The notes under the pieces were generated by a model. The model had not been told where the DNA came from and searched no databases. It worked only from the letters and a program-made list of their open reading frames with translations. A stretch of 15,554 bases of DNA from DATJPW01 sp035506215. GTDB taxonomy: Bacteria; Desulfobacterota; Desulfomonilia; Desulfomonilales; Desulfomonilaceae. The position numbers and the translations under genes are program-made. The stretch lies in contig DATJPW010000131.1 in the NCBI GenBank assembly GCA_035506215.1, positions 1-15,554 of the forward strand, read 5' to 3'. Below are positions 1-8,100 of this stretch, piece after piece. Every line of letters starts with the position of its first letter. Positions within the stretch are counted from its first letter, which is position 1.

Positions 1-83
1 CGTATGTTTGCTGACTTGTGTTGTATCGTGATCGTTGTGGCCGAATCCCGACTAAGCGGGCAAGCGGCCGGCGAGGAGTATCG

Positions 84-860
84 ATGCGAACCATAGACCT
101 CAACTGCGATATGGGCGAGAGTTTCGGAGCTTATTCACTGGGGATGGACGCCGAAGTCATCAAGCACATCACCTCGGCCAACATCGCGTGCGGATGGCAT
201 GCAGGAGACCCCCTGGTGATGAGCCGGACGGTTAAGATGGCGGCCGACCACGGAGTGGGAGTTGGGGCCCATCCGGGCTACCCGGATCTTCTGGGGTTCG
301 GCCGACGACATTTGGACTGCACTGCCGATGAGATTCGAACCTATGTGATCTACCAGATAGGGGCTTTGTGGGGCTTCTGTGCCTGTCACGGAGTGAGAAT
401 GCAGCACGTTAAGCCTCATGGGAGTCTTTACAACACCGCGGCAGAAAATGAGACCGTCGCCACAGCCGTCGCTGAGGCCATAGTGGCCGTTGACCCAAAT
501 CTGAGGTACATCGCTCTGGCTGGATCAAAGGGCGCTTTCATGACCAAAGTCGGAGAGAAGGTGGGCCTCAAAGTGGTATATGAAGCTTTTCCGGATCGGG
601 CATACACACCGGACGGCGCCCTTGTATCACGCCGCTTGCCTGGGGCGGTGATATCCGAGCCGTCTCTTGTGGCTGAACGAGCGTTGAAAATGGCCAAGGA
701 AGGCAAGGTGACGGCGATCGACGGGACCGAGATCGAACTCCACGTCGAGACGCTTTGCGTTCATGGCGACAATCCCACCGCGGTCGACTTGGTCAAGAAC
801 ATTCGCCGTTTGTTGGAATCCGAGGGTATTGTGGTGAAACCCATGAGCTTTGGGGAGTGA
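84..860 (+). CDS. pxpA: 5-oxoprolinase subunit A (LamB/YcsF family)
   Basis: PxpA is the LamB/YcsF-family subunit of the prokaryotic PxpABC 5-oxoprolinase, which uses ATP to open 5-oxo-L-proline to L-glutamate in the cytoplasm. The 258-residue product carries the family's landmarks in order: DLNCDMGES (residues 5-13), ACGWHAGDP (35-43, usually ACGFHAGDP), GAHPGYPD (61-68), VKPHGSLYN (109-117) and EAFPDRAYTPDG (167-178). Its length is close to the roughly 245 residues usual for the family. I chose the ATG at 84 because GAGGAG at 73-78 sits just upstream and the family's DLNCDMGE motif begins four residues later; an in-frame start at 18 would add 22 residues without family resemblance. It is the first gene of a tightly packed operon whose two following genes encode the partner subunits. 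No convincing promoter is visible in the 83 bases before it, so transcription may begin outside the window. Confidence 0.96.
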   Translation: MRTIDLNCDMGESFGAYSLGMDAEVIKHITSANIACGWHAGDPLVMSRTVKMAADHGVGVGAHPGYPDLLGFGRRHLDCTADEIRTYVIYQIGALWGFCACHGVRMQHVKPHGSLYNTAAENETVATAVAEAIVAVDPNLRYIALAGSKGAFMTKVGEKVGLKVVYEAFPDRAYTPDGALVSRRLPGAVISEPSLVAERALKMAKEGKVTAIDGTEIELHVETLCVHGDNPTAVDLVKNIRRLLESEGIVVKPMSFGE

Positions 861-1564
861 TGGAAGGGCTTTTCCTGAAACCGGTTTTCCGTCTCGTCGG
901 GGACAGGGGCGTACTCGTCGAATATGGCGATAGAATCTCTGAGGAGATTAATCGCAAAGTCCGCGTTGTTGCGATGGCGCTGGCCCAAGAGAGTCCCGCA
1001 GGCGTCGTGGAAGTAATCCCCACCTATCGTTCACTCCTGATTATCTACGATCCTTTGACGACCAATTTGAAGGAACTCGAGCGGGCCTTGGAGGCCTTGG
1101 AGCACAGGTTAGACGGGCTGGACATTCCTCCACCGCAAACAGTCGAAATTCCGGTCGTATATGGAGGCGAATTCGGTCCTGACATCGCGTTTGTGGCTCA
1201 GTCTCACGATTTGACGGTGGACGACGTGGTGAGGATACACTCCGGCACGGTCTATCAAATCTATATGATCGGCTTCACGCCCGGTTTTGCTTACCTCGGG
1301 GGGTTGGCCGAGGAACTTCACACCCCCAGAGTGGAAAACCCTCGTTCATTGGTTCCCGCCGGTTCGGTGGGCATTGCCAATAACCAGACCGGTATGTACC
1401 CCATCGACAGTCCTGGTGGATGGCGCTTGATAGGGCGCACGCCTCTTAAGCTCTTCGACCCTTCCCAAGAAGACCCGTTTTTGTACCGCGCGGGAGACAA
1501 GATCAAATTCCTGCCGATCTCGGCGGATGAATACCATCGGATTTTGTCGGAAAGGCGCCCCTGA
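860..1564 (+). CDS. pxpB: 5-oxoprolinase subunit B (KipI-like, CT_C_D domain)
   Basis: PxpB works with PxpC as the ATP-dependent part of the PxpABC 5-oxoprolinase; the family was first described as the Bacillus sporulation-kinase inhibitor KipI. The 234-residue product shows the carboxyltransferase C/D signature: GFTPGFAYLGGL at residues 138-149, then TPR, VPAGSVGIA (165-173), QTGMYP (176-181) and SPGGWRLIGRTP (184-195). The start at ATG 860 overlaps the last base of the pxpA stop codon (TGATG). A purine-rich GGGGAG lies immediately upstream, although its spacing is short; GTG at 857 would be an alternative adding one residue. The one-base overlaps on both sides imply translational coupling and fixed stoichiometry. 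In the Bacillus context KipI/KipA homologues inhibit a histidine kinase, but the presence of pxpA as neighbour favours the oxoprolinase role here. Confidence 0.96.
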   Translation: MEGLFLKPVFRLVGDRGVLVEYGDRISEEINRKVRVVAMALAQESPAGVVEVIPTYRSLLIIYDPLTTNLKELERALEALEHRLDGLDIPPPQTVEIPVVYGGEFGPDIAFVAQSHDLTVDDVVRIHSGTVYQIYMIGFTPGFAYLGGLAEELHTPRVENPRSLVPAGSVGIANNQTGMYPIDSPGGWRLIGRTPLKLFDPSQEDPFLYRAGDKIKFLPISADEYHRILSERRP

Positions 1565-2508
1565 TGGAGGTCTTTGAGATTCTGGAACCCGGCGCGTTCA
1601 CCACCATTCAGGACGGTGGCCGGTACGGCTATCAGCAATTCGGCATACCCGTTTCGGGGGCTCTGGACACGTTTTCCTATGTGGCTGCGAATATGCTGGT
1701 GGGAAATCCCAAAAATGCCGCGGCCCTGGAAATCACATTTGTCGGACCGAAAATCGAGGTCATCTCCGACACGATTGTGGCCGTGACCGGAGCGGAGATC
1801 CCGTTTTTTGTAAACGACGAGCCTCGGCCGTCGTGGGCATCCGTTGAGGTGCGTCGCGGCGATGTGCTCAGCATGCGGACCGCTCGCAAAGGTGTGCGCG
1901 CGTATTTGGCCGTAGGCGGCGGCATAGCAGTCCCAGTGGTTATGGGGAGTCGCTCCACCTATACCGGTGCAAAGATCGGTGGTTTGGAGGGAAGACCTCT
2001 GGCCAGAGGCGACCGTTTACGCTGCGAGTCAGGTAACACTCAGCGGCGAGTGGTGTCTCTTCCCGAAGAACTTCGACCTTCGCTTCAGAACCAGGTCACG
2101 CTCCGGGCATTGCCGGGTCCCCAGGACGATTACTTTGACTCCGGGTTGGAGGTATTTTTCAGCGCCGAGTTCATGGTCACCTCCAAAGCCGACCGCATGG
2201 GGTACCGTCTCGAAGGGCAGGTGATTGAACTCAAGGAGGGCGTTCCTCGAAGTATAATCTCTGAGCCCAGTCTTTCCGGTGGGGTTCAAATTCCGCCGGA
2301 AGGACAGGCGATCATCGTCTTGGTGGAACAGACCGTCGGCGGCTACGCGAAGATAGCGACCGTGATCACTCCAGATCTTGACGTGGTGGCCCAGGCCAAG
2401 CCGGGAGACAAAATTCGCTTTAAGCGTGTAGACCTGTCGGAAGCCCATGGGCTTTATGCGGATTACCGCTCCCGTCTGGAACAGCTCAGGAGGTTGTTTA
2501 GAGGCTGA
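1564..2508 (+). CDS. pxpC: 5-oxoprolinase subunit C (KipA-like, CT_A_B domain)
   Basis: PxpC is the third subunit of PxpABC 5-oxoprolinase and belongs to the biotin-dependent carboxylase-like CT_A_B (KipA/YbgK) family. The 314-residue product, close to the 310 of the E. coli protein, begins with the characteristic TIQDGGRYGYQQFGIPVSGA segment (residues 15-34) and continues with D-F-Y-AN-LVGNP and ALEITFVGP (near residues 36-64). Further family features are the SRSTY stretch (near 127-131), ADRMGYRLEG (near 208-217) and SEPSLSGGVQIPP (near 231-243). Its ATG overlaps the pxpB stop by one base, the same arrangement as at the pxpA/pxpB junction. It closes the operon, and 91 bases later a separate promoter drives the toxin-antitoxin pair. 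No U-tract hairpin terminator is evident after the stop. Confidence 0.96.
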   Translation: MEVFEILEPGAFTTIQDGGRYGYQQFGIPVSGALDTFSYVAANMLVGNPKNAAALEITFVGPKIEVISDTIVAVTGAEIPFFVNDEPRPSWASVEVRRGDVLSMRTARKGVRAYLAVGGGIAVPVVMGSRSTYTGAKIGGLEGRPLARGDRLRCESGNTQRRVVSLPEELRPSLQNQVTLRALPGPQDDYFDSGLEVFFSAEFMVTSKADRMGYRLEGQVIELKEGVPRSIISEPSLSGGVQIPPEGQAIIVLVEQTVGGYAKIATVITPDLDVVAQAKPGDKIRFKRVDLSEAHGLYADYRSRLEQLRRLFRG

Positions 2509-2548
2509 GAATCTGTTTGGCGTCGAGAGCAACCTTACCCTGGGCAGC

Positions 2549-2572
2549 GTCTTGACGTCTTGATGTCTTGAC
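2549..2572 (+). repeat. Three tandem 8-bp repeats, probable antitoxin operator
   Basis: GTCTTGAC, GTCTTGAT and GTCTTGAC follow one another without gap at 2549-2556, 2557-2564 and 2565-2572. They cover the -35 box and the spacer of the toxin-antitoxin promoter. Ribbon-helix-helix antitoxins typically bind short repeats spaced by roughly one DNA turn or less, so these are the natural candidate for autorepression. The repeats are seen directly; the operator role is inferred. Confidence 0.6.
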
Positions 2573-2580
2573 GCTATACT
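2552..2580 (+). promoter_or_regulatory. Sigma-70-type promoter of the toxin-antitoxin operon
   Basis: TTGACG (2552-2557) and TATACT (2575-2580) are separated by exactly 17 bases, giving five of six consensus matches in each box. Transcription would start near 2587, close to the strong ribosome-binding site GGAGGTGA (2588-2595), so the leader would be very short or the start slightly different. It is the best promoter match in the window. Confidence 0.7.
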
Positions 2581-2599
2581 CGTTCCTGGAGGTGACCTC

Positions 2600-2833
2600 A
2601 TGAGCGAATCTGCCAAGCGGTCTACCATCTACTTCGAGCCGCACCTTCACCGAGCTCTCCGGATCAAGGCTGCCGATACTCAGAGAAGCCTGTCGGAAAT
2701 CGTCAATGACGCGGTTCGCGCGGCACTTCGCGAGGACCAGGAGGACCTTGCCGCCTTCGATGAGCGTCGGGACGAACCCACGATCTCATACGAAGAACTG
2801 CTAAGAGACCTCAAGGCTCATGGCAAAATATAG
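2600..2833 (+). CDS. Ribbon-helix-helix (CopG/RelB-like) antitoxin
   Basis: This 77-residue protein is the likely antitoxin of a type II toxin-antitoxin pair: it would bind and neutralise the toxin encoded just downstream and repress their shared promoter. The N-terminal part reads as a ribbon-helix-helix: a short strand (KRSTIYFEP, residues 6-14), a helix (HLHRALRIKAADT), and a second helix after the conserved S of RSLSEIVNDAVRAAL (29-43). The acidic C-terminal half (EDQEDLAAFDERRDEP onward) is typical of the flexible toxin-wrapping tail. GGAGGTGA ends four bases before the ATG. The stop codon lies inside the next gene, a 14-base overlap that couples the two. The specific family (RelB, CopG or ParD-like) cannot be settled by eye. 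Confidence 0.85.
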   Translation: MSESAKRSTIYFEPHLHRALRIKAADTQRSLSEIVNDAVRAALREDQEDLAAFDERRDEPTISYEELLRDLKAHGKI

Positions 2834-3083
2834 GCTGGTCTTCAAGAAATCAGTCACCAAAGATCTTCGCGGCATTCCAAAAAGAGATGTTACTCGCATC
2901 TTGAAATGCTTTGACGCTCTGGCAGAAGACCCGCGCGGCCCGAGCTGTGAGAAGTTGTCCGGACAGGAAAGATATAGAGCCCGCCGCGGTATTTACCGCA
3001 TTGTTTATGAAATCAACGATAACGAACTTCGGGTTGTTGTCGTGAAGGTCAGTCACCGACGAAATGCATACAGAAGCAGCTAA
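2820..3083 (+). CDS. RelE/ParE-family toxin
   Basis: The 87-residue basic protein fits the RelE/ParE superfamily in length, fold pattern and position behind an RHH antitoxin. Members either cleave mRNA in the ribosomal A site (RelE) or poison gyrase (ParE). The sequence opens with the usual strand and helix (YRLVFKKSVTKDLRGIP), carries the KLSGQERYRARRGIYRIVYE block (residues 45-64) and ends with VVVVKVSHRRNAYR (72-85). The arginines in RARRG and YR, together with HRR and the C-terminal Tyr84, sit where RelE has its catalytic Arg/Lys/Tyr residues, so an RNase role is more likely than gyrase inhibition; this is inference. It starts 14 bases before the antitoxin stop, so its translation probably depends on antitoxin synthesis. 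No distinct ribosome-binding site is needed or obvious. Confidence 0.87.
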   Translation: MAKYRLVFKKSVTKDLRGIPKRDVTRILKCFDALAEDPRGPSCEKLSGQERYRARRGIYRIVYEINDNELRVVVVKVSHRRNAYRSS

Positions 3084-3166
3084 CCAGCTTCTACCAGCCG
3101 ATAGTGCGGACGGATGAGCACCATCATTATGGCGTTTTCTTGACTGTGTTTTCGGATGGGGATGTC

Positions 3167-3856
3167 TTAGCCGGCGACGCTGATAACGCGTAGCAGCTTT
3201 TGTAACTGCCGCAAGGCATCTTGCGATATTTTGCTTATGGCGAACCCGGCTAAACTGTTTCTGTCCTTCGCGCTGGCGGAAGACCACCGACAGACGCCCT
3301 TGAACTCAAAGGAGGAGAACTCACCGAATTCGTCACTGAGTATGACCAGGGTCTTGACATCGCCTGCGTTAGCTTCAATGCCTGCCACGCTTACGCTCTG
3401 TTCGGATATGTCCCGTACCACCCCATGGATCTCGGGCTGGTTGGCTTCGTAGATCGGTATTTCGAAATTCACTTTATGTCGCGCAAATTCGAGAGTAGCG
3501 AGAAAATCGAGAGGTTCTTCTATGGTGGTTTCGGGTCCATCGCTGACAGGTCGTATTCCTCTTGCATCCAGGAGTTTCTTGGTGGCCTGCTGAAGCGTCT
3601 CTTCCGAGAGCCCGTACTTTTCCATGAGTTCGGACTTGCTCATCCCGGCACGGATGTCGGCAAGGACCGCGGCAATATTGACTTTGCGGCGCATCGGCTT
3701 GACGTCGGCCCCCAAGAGTCCGGTTTCGATCAATTTTTGATACACGTTCTCCAGCCCTTTGATGGAGATGCCGTATTTCTGACAAAGAGCGGCTTCGTCC
3801 ATCCCTGATCTGATGTCCCTGAGGATCTGTTCTCTAGGCACCTTACGTAAAGCCAT
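3167..3856 (-). CDS. Tandem HTH-like repeat protein with degenerate PilZ-like domain
   Basis: I do not recognise a named gene. The 229-residue cytoplasmic product has two copies of a roughly 40-residue helix-turn-helix-like module, at residues 9-49 (DIRSGMDEAALCQKYGIS and following) and 60-101 (DIRAGMSKSELMEKYGLS and following). A beta-rich C-terminal domain follows (about 117-215) and resembles PilZ: it has the D-x-S-x-x-S-V-x-x-G pattern (DISEQSVSVAG, 149-159) and a later CRW...GFAIS segment. The RxxxR that contacts cyclic di-GMP in PilZ proteins is not present in usual form (RHKVN, 126-130), so ligand binding is doubtful. The ATG at 3856 was chosen because the repeat homology starts at once; a TTG at 3979 would add 41 residues of unlikely sequence across the promoter. 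It stands alone, convergent with the toxin gene. A protein with two more copies of the module lies at 13377-14243. Confidence 0.8.
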   Translation of the reverse strand: MALRKVPREQILRDIRSGMDEAALCQKYGISIKGLENVYQKLIETGLLGADVKPMRRKVNIAAVLADIRAGMSKSELMEKYGLSEETLQQATKKLLDARGIRPVSDGPETTIEEPLDFLATLEFARHKVNFEIPIYEANQPEIHGVVRDISEQSVSVAGIEANAGDVKTLVILSDEFGEFSSFEFKGVCRWSSASAKDRNSLAGFAISKISQDALRQLQKLLRVISVAG

Positions 3857-3887
3857 AGCGTTTCCCGAGGTAGTGGTGTGGGTACCT

Positions 3888-3893
3888 ATAATA
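3888..3893 (-). promoter_or_regulatory. Candidate -10 box for the HTH-repeat/PilZ-like gene
   Basis: On the minus strand TATTAT lies 31 bases before the ATG at 3856, which suits a short leader. The matching -35 position (TTCCGT with a 17-base spacer) is weak, so this is only a candidate. It does support the choice of the ATG at 3856 over the more upstream TTG. Confidence 0.3.
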
Positions 3894-4080
3894 ATGGATA
3901 ACTTGAGAGTACGGAACAGAAAAAGGAGGTTTCCGGTTTGGATGCTTTTCTGTATGATAGATATATCTAAGAACTCCAAGGGATTGCGGTATCCATTATG
4001 TCAGCCGGTGGATGCGTAAGGATTTGGTGACCGGCGTGGTGGATTGTCTTTCATTCCTAATTCAAGGGAGGGCATGCCTC

Positions 4081-4362
4081 TTGGGAAACTTCGACATAAG
4101 TTGTGAAGCGATGAGCGTGTCGTCCGACACCGGCGTTTGCCCCGGCGCGGCGAAATGCCTGGTCGGAGAGACATATGTTCTGGGGATCAGGACACCCGAA
4201 CCGAACGGTATGTGTGCTCGGGCCTTTCATGCAGTTCATCCGATAGCGTTTGCGATGCGATGTGCTGATCGGATCTCTTTGGAACAGGCAGATGGATCGG
4301 TAGAGGTCACGTGCCCTGGTGGATCGGTGGTTTACAAACTTTCGAGAATAAGAGAGGGCTAG
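4081..4362 (+). CDS. TIGR04076-family small protein
   Basis: The 93-residue product resembles the uncharacterised TIGR04076 family of small cytoplasmic proteins. Shared traits are an N-terminal strand followed by a C-P-x-G-x-x-C-x-V-G-E-x-Y segment (residues 20-32), a P-x-G-x-C-x-x-A-F-H-A-x-x-P motif (41-54), and a C-terminal strand with VTCPGG (77-82) and VVYKLSRI (83-90). The four cysteines at 20, 26, 45 and 79 could bind a metal or be redox active; this is inference. I chose the TTG at 4081 because the excellent AAGGGAGGG at 4064-4072 ends eight bases before it and the family's usual N-terminal strand (FDISCEAM) starts there. ATG 4111 would drop that strand, and longer readings lack a ribosome-binding site. 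It is followed after 167 bases by a membrane protein gene on the same strand. Confidence 0.72.
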   Translation: MGNFDISCEAMSVSSDTGVCPGAAKCLVGETYVLGIRTPEPNGMCARAFHAVHPIAFAMRCADRISLEQADGSVEVTCPGGSVVYKLSRIREG

Positions 4363-4529
4363 TTGCACCGAAAGCCGTCGCAACCGCAAAATAGGCCGCC
4401 ATACGCTCTCTTGATGGTAACCTCTCTCCTGGCGATCCCTTCTATGACCTGCTGCGGCATTCGTCATTGGAACAAAATATCTTTCCTTGTAGACGGAATG
4501 GATAGGATGGAAGCTGACGAAGGAGAACC

Positions 4530-4919
4530 ATGATGCAAACTTCAAGAGTTTTGGCGCGGGTTATTGGACCTTCCTTGATTATCACTGGGGTGGGTATCCT
4601 TCTTAATCTAGGAACTTATCAGCACATGATTGAGGAATATAGCAAGAGTGCCTCCTTATGTTATTTGGGTGGATTTGTCGCGCTTCTTTTGGGGCTCATC
4701 GTATTACAATTTCATAACGTTTGGGAGGCTCGCTGGCCTGTAGTTATTACGATTCTGGGATGGATTGCTTTTATCAAAGGCGCGGTCCTGATCGTTTTCC
4801 CTGGATTGATCCATAATCTATGGCTTCCATATGTGGGAAGCCCTGTCCCTTTGATCGTTTCCTTGTCAATATCCCTTGTTGTCGGAGTGTTCTTGACCAT
4901 CAAGGGATATTGGGGATAG
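4530..4919 (+). CDS. Small four-helix integral membrane protein, function unknown
   Basis: A 129-residue hydrophobic protein with four predicted membrane spans, near residues 8-28 (ARVIGPSLIITGVGILLNLG), 42-62, 68-90 and 104-127. Charged or polar loops lie between them, including HNVWEARWP between spans 2 and 3. It ends with a short FLTIKGYWG tail. No catalytic motif, signal peptide or cofactor site is visible. The ARVIGP start and the GGFVALLLGL and ITILGWIAFIKG segments resemble small uncharacterised membrane proteins I associate with deltaproteobacteria, but I cannot name a family. AAGGAG at 4520-4525 serves either ATG 4530 (spacing 4) or ATG 4533 (spacing 7); the second is slightly better placed and would remove one methionine. 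The gene could be a lone unit, since the gaps on both sides exceed 160 bases. Confidence 0.78.
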   Translation: MMQTSRVLARVIGPSLIITGVGILLNLGTYQHMIEEYSKSASLCYLGGFVALLLGLIVLQFHNVWEARWPVVITILGWIAFIKGAVLIVFPGLIHNLWLPYVGSPVPLIVSLSISLVVGVFLTIKGYWG

Positions 4920-5067
4920 CCGGCTCGGATTTCGCGAAATGAATGGTGATAGCAGGGAGCTATCCCATGTTATGCGCGGAGCTGGATTTCGGCTTTTGCC
5001 CTAATGACAACAGGGCCAGGGTAATCCTGTCCGAAAATCAAACTGACCCCCGTGCAAAAAGAATTGA

Positions 5068-5097
5068 TTGTATGCGGCTGCCATCGCGCGCTAGTAT
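5068..5097 (+). promoter_or_regulatory. Candidate promoter of the alpha-2-macroglobulin gene
   Basis: TTGTAT (5068-5073) and TAGTAT (5092-5097) are 18 bases apart, each matching four of six consensus bases. Transcription would start near 5104, within a palindrome at 5097-5114, leaving a leader of about 77 bases. The match is modest. Confidence 0.3.
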
Positions 5098-5114
5098 GAA
5101 ACCCTCAGGTTTCA
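5097..5114 (+). promoter_or_regulatory. Palindrome, possible operator or leader hairpin
   Basis: TGAAACC and GGTTTCA are perfect inverted repeats of seven bases around a CTCA spacer. The element begins at the last base of the candidate -10 box, which is a classic place for a repressor site; as RNA it would be only partly transcribed. The inverted repeat is seen directly; a regulatory role is inferred. Confidence 0.35.
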
Positions 5115-5180
5115 GACCCTTATGAGAGAGCTTTGAGTCGTGTTAGTGCCGGGCTGCCAAAAATTCACAGAGGTGCTGCC

Positions 5181-8100
5181 ATGAAAAGGTTCCTCCGTTT
5201 CAGTTTGGTATGGAAGCTGGTCCTTACGATCATATTCTACGCGGCTCCGTTCGCCGGAGCAGCGGACGAACTAACGGTGCGAGCCCACCGATACGGGTCT
5301 CACCAAATCGGCAAAAAAGCTGCTTGGGCGGTCATGCTGAGATTCAACAACCCAGTGTTTCCATCCAACGTGGCGCAGGCCGCCAAAGTTACGATGGATG
5401 GGGACCAGAAGGGTTTCGAGCTTCTGGAGCCCGATTCTCGTCAAAAGGCTACCGCAGCTGCATCCAGCTTACTCCTTGTACCTACGGAGGCTGGTGATAA
5501 ACCTGTTTCCGTTTGGATTACCATTCCAAAGGGACTGACCGACGCCACGGGCCGACTCATGCTGGCCAAGGATTTCGCATATCAGTTCCTCTCATTGAAA
5601 ACGATCGCCATAGTCGGTCTCTCGACCTTTTTCCAGTCCAAGAACGAGAAGGGCTTGAGGATATCGCTTTCGTCACAGGTTTCCGAGGACGATTTGGCCG
5701 ACGCCATCGAAGTCGAGCCAGGAGTGGATGACTTGGGTCTGACCAGAGAAAGCGGTTGGAACTACATCGTTACAGGACAGTTCGAGCTCAACAAAGATTA
5801 TGTTCTAAAGATCTCGCCGAAGACCGTGAACAACGGCGTCGCTGTACTGGAAGCGAGAGAATTCCCGTTCAAGGGCCCAGGAGTCAAATCCGAGATCAAG
5901 TTGAACTCAGACCGCTGGGTGGTTGAACTCCGGAGCAGGCAACTGCTGCCCATCAAACTATCCAACGTGGACAAGGTCCGCTGCAAGATCGTGAAGGTGC
6001 CGCCGATTCTCGCGGCTGACATTTCCGACGAGCTTGCCACCCAGGAAGGAACGCAGAAACTCAAGATCGAAGACAAGATTTTCGAATTCAAACGGCTTGT
6101 AGCTTCCAGCAAGGTTAATCCGGTGTTTGTCGGTCAGGTCGGTGAAGATGCAGAGGCGTTCCTGACCGGCGAAGGAGAAGGCACAACTTACATGTATTCG
6201 TTGCCGCTCTCTTTTCGAAAGAACCCGGAACAGGGCGGCGCGTTCCTCGTGGTTCTTAGCGACCCGGACAATCCGGCCATGAAACCCACTAAAGAACTCA
6301 TTCGGATTACCGATCTGTCAGTCACTTATAAGCTCTCCTCTGAGATGCTGCTCGTCTGGGTGACCTCGATCTACGAAGGCCAACCGGTGGAGGGAGCAGA
6401 AGTGCTCTTGGTTGATGCCGCCGGTCGCCGATATTTTGCAGGAAAGACCGACAAGAATGGGCTGCTCAAGATTAACAATCGCGACAAACTGCCGGCGATG
6501 GAGCCCGGCAAATTCACAGCACCGGCCGTGGATACCCCTGTGGACCTTGGGCAACTCAGGACCGTCCACGCTGCTACTCCTTCGGATTCGTGCGGTGTAC
6601 GTGTCGATTCGCTTCAGTTAAAGCCATTCGCTGTGACACAGACCAGCAAGATCACCGATAGCCCCGAATCCAAGCCCAATGGACACGTCTTCACCGAGAG
6701 AGGCGTGTACAAGCCGGGGGAGACTGTGCACTTCAAATTCGTTTCGAGGGTTTACCGGGACAAACGGATCGTCCCTCCAGGCGGCGAGAAGGTCGCTGTG
6801 GAGATAATCGGACCCAGAAAAGACGTGAACTACAGCAAGGAGTTGACGCTGAACGAATTCGGCTCGTGTTGGGATTCTCTACAAACCAAGCCCTTCTTTC
6901 CCGTCGGCACCTATACCATCAACGTCAAAGCCAAAAAACAGGACGGCGGTGACCAGACCTTCACCAACGACTTCGAAGTTCAGGAATTCAAGAAGATCCG
7001 CCATTACGCGAAGATATCCGCCAAGAGAGAACAGGTCGAGAGTAAGGCTTACATTGGGCTCAAACGCTCCGAAGAATACCTCAATGTGGAGGTTCAGGGG
7101 CTTTACTACACCGGCGGCCCGGTCAAACACGGTAGGGTGCGATGGAAGGCCAGTCTAGTCTCGGTAACCAATACGGTGAAAGGGCTGGAAGGCTATTTCT
7201 TTGGGAACGAAGACGACCAGACCCGATTCCTGGAATCAGGTGAATCGGTACTGGACAACCAGGGTAAGCTGCACTTGGCGATCCCTCTGGATCCGAGACT
7301 CCTCACGGGCATAAACGGGGTCGAGATCTCCGCGACGGTCCTGGACGTTGACGGTGAACCTGCAACCGAAGTTTACACATACAATCCTAAACCTCGTTAC
7401 CTCGTCGGCGTAGCGTCCCACCCGAAGCAGGTCCAGTCCGGATACGCCGCGCCATTGAAAGTGATCCTGGTTGACGCGGACGGCAAGCGAGTGCAATCGG
7501 GGCTGATTTCAGCCAGCATCATGCAAGAAGGGTATTATGAGCTGGAAAAGCGAGACGAGGAAGGAGACGTCAATTACAGGTACGAGAAGAACTGGCGGCC
7601 GGTCCTCTCGTCGCAGCAGCCGGTGCGCAATGGAGAGGCCGTCTTCCAGCTTCAGTTCGGTCAGGCAGCAGACTACCTAATCGCGTTCACCTTTGAGGAA
7701 AAAGGCCAGAAGTACACCAGCCAGACACACTTCAAGGTGGGGTGGGAAGATTACAACAGGTGGCTGTCCGAAGAACGAGAAAAAGATCGTATCTCCCGGA
7801 ACGAAGTCCTCGTGGCTATGAGCAAGAAAGAATACGCGGTGGGAGACACCGCCCGGATCGAGTTCAATACCCGCCGTCCTGTGCGGAAATGCCTCGTGAC
7901 GCTCGAAAGGGGCAAAGTGCTGGATGCAAAGGTCGTGGAAGTGAACGGGACCTCCGGTTCGTACGAATTCACGGTGAAAGAGGAGCATCTGCCGAACGTT
8001 TATGTTTCCGTGTTGGCCACAGCGGGACGGGAAGGTTTCCCGGTGTATGCAAGTCAGAGTGATTCAGACGTGCCAACGGTATTTTTCGGTTACGCGGACA

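Noticed and set aside
18..83. Upstream extension of pxpA to a start at 18
   Set aside because: The extra 22 residues resemble no family member, and a Shine-Dalgarno sequence precedes the ATG at 84.
2029..2628. 199-codon minus-strand open frame
   Set aside because: It lies antisense to pxpC and across the toxin-antitoxin promoter; pxpC has clear homology in its own frame.
4057..4545. 162-codon minus-strand open frame
   Set aside because: It is antisense to the TIGR04076-like gene, has no recognisable domain and overlaps the start of the membrane-protein gene.
4913..4966. Inverted repeats GGGATAGC/GCTATCCC and GATAGC-AGGGA-GCTATC after the membrane-protein gene
   Set aside because: The arms are short, the longer pair is separated by 38 bases and includes coding sequence, and no U-run follows, so a terminator is not supported.
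4943..5125. 60-codon open frame in the gap before the macroglobulin gene
   Set aside because: It lacks a ribosome-binding site and any protein-like pattern, and it runs through the candidate promoter and palindrome.
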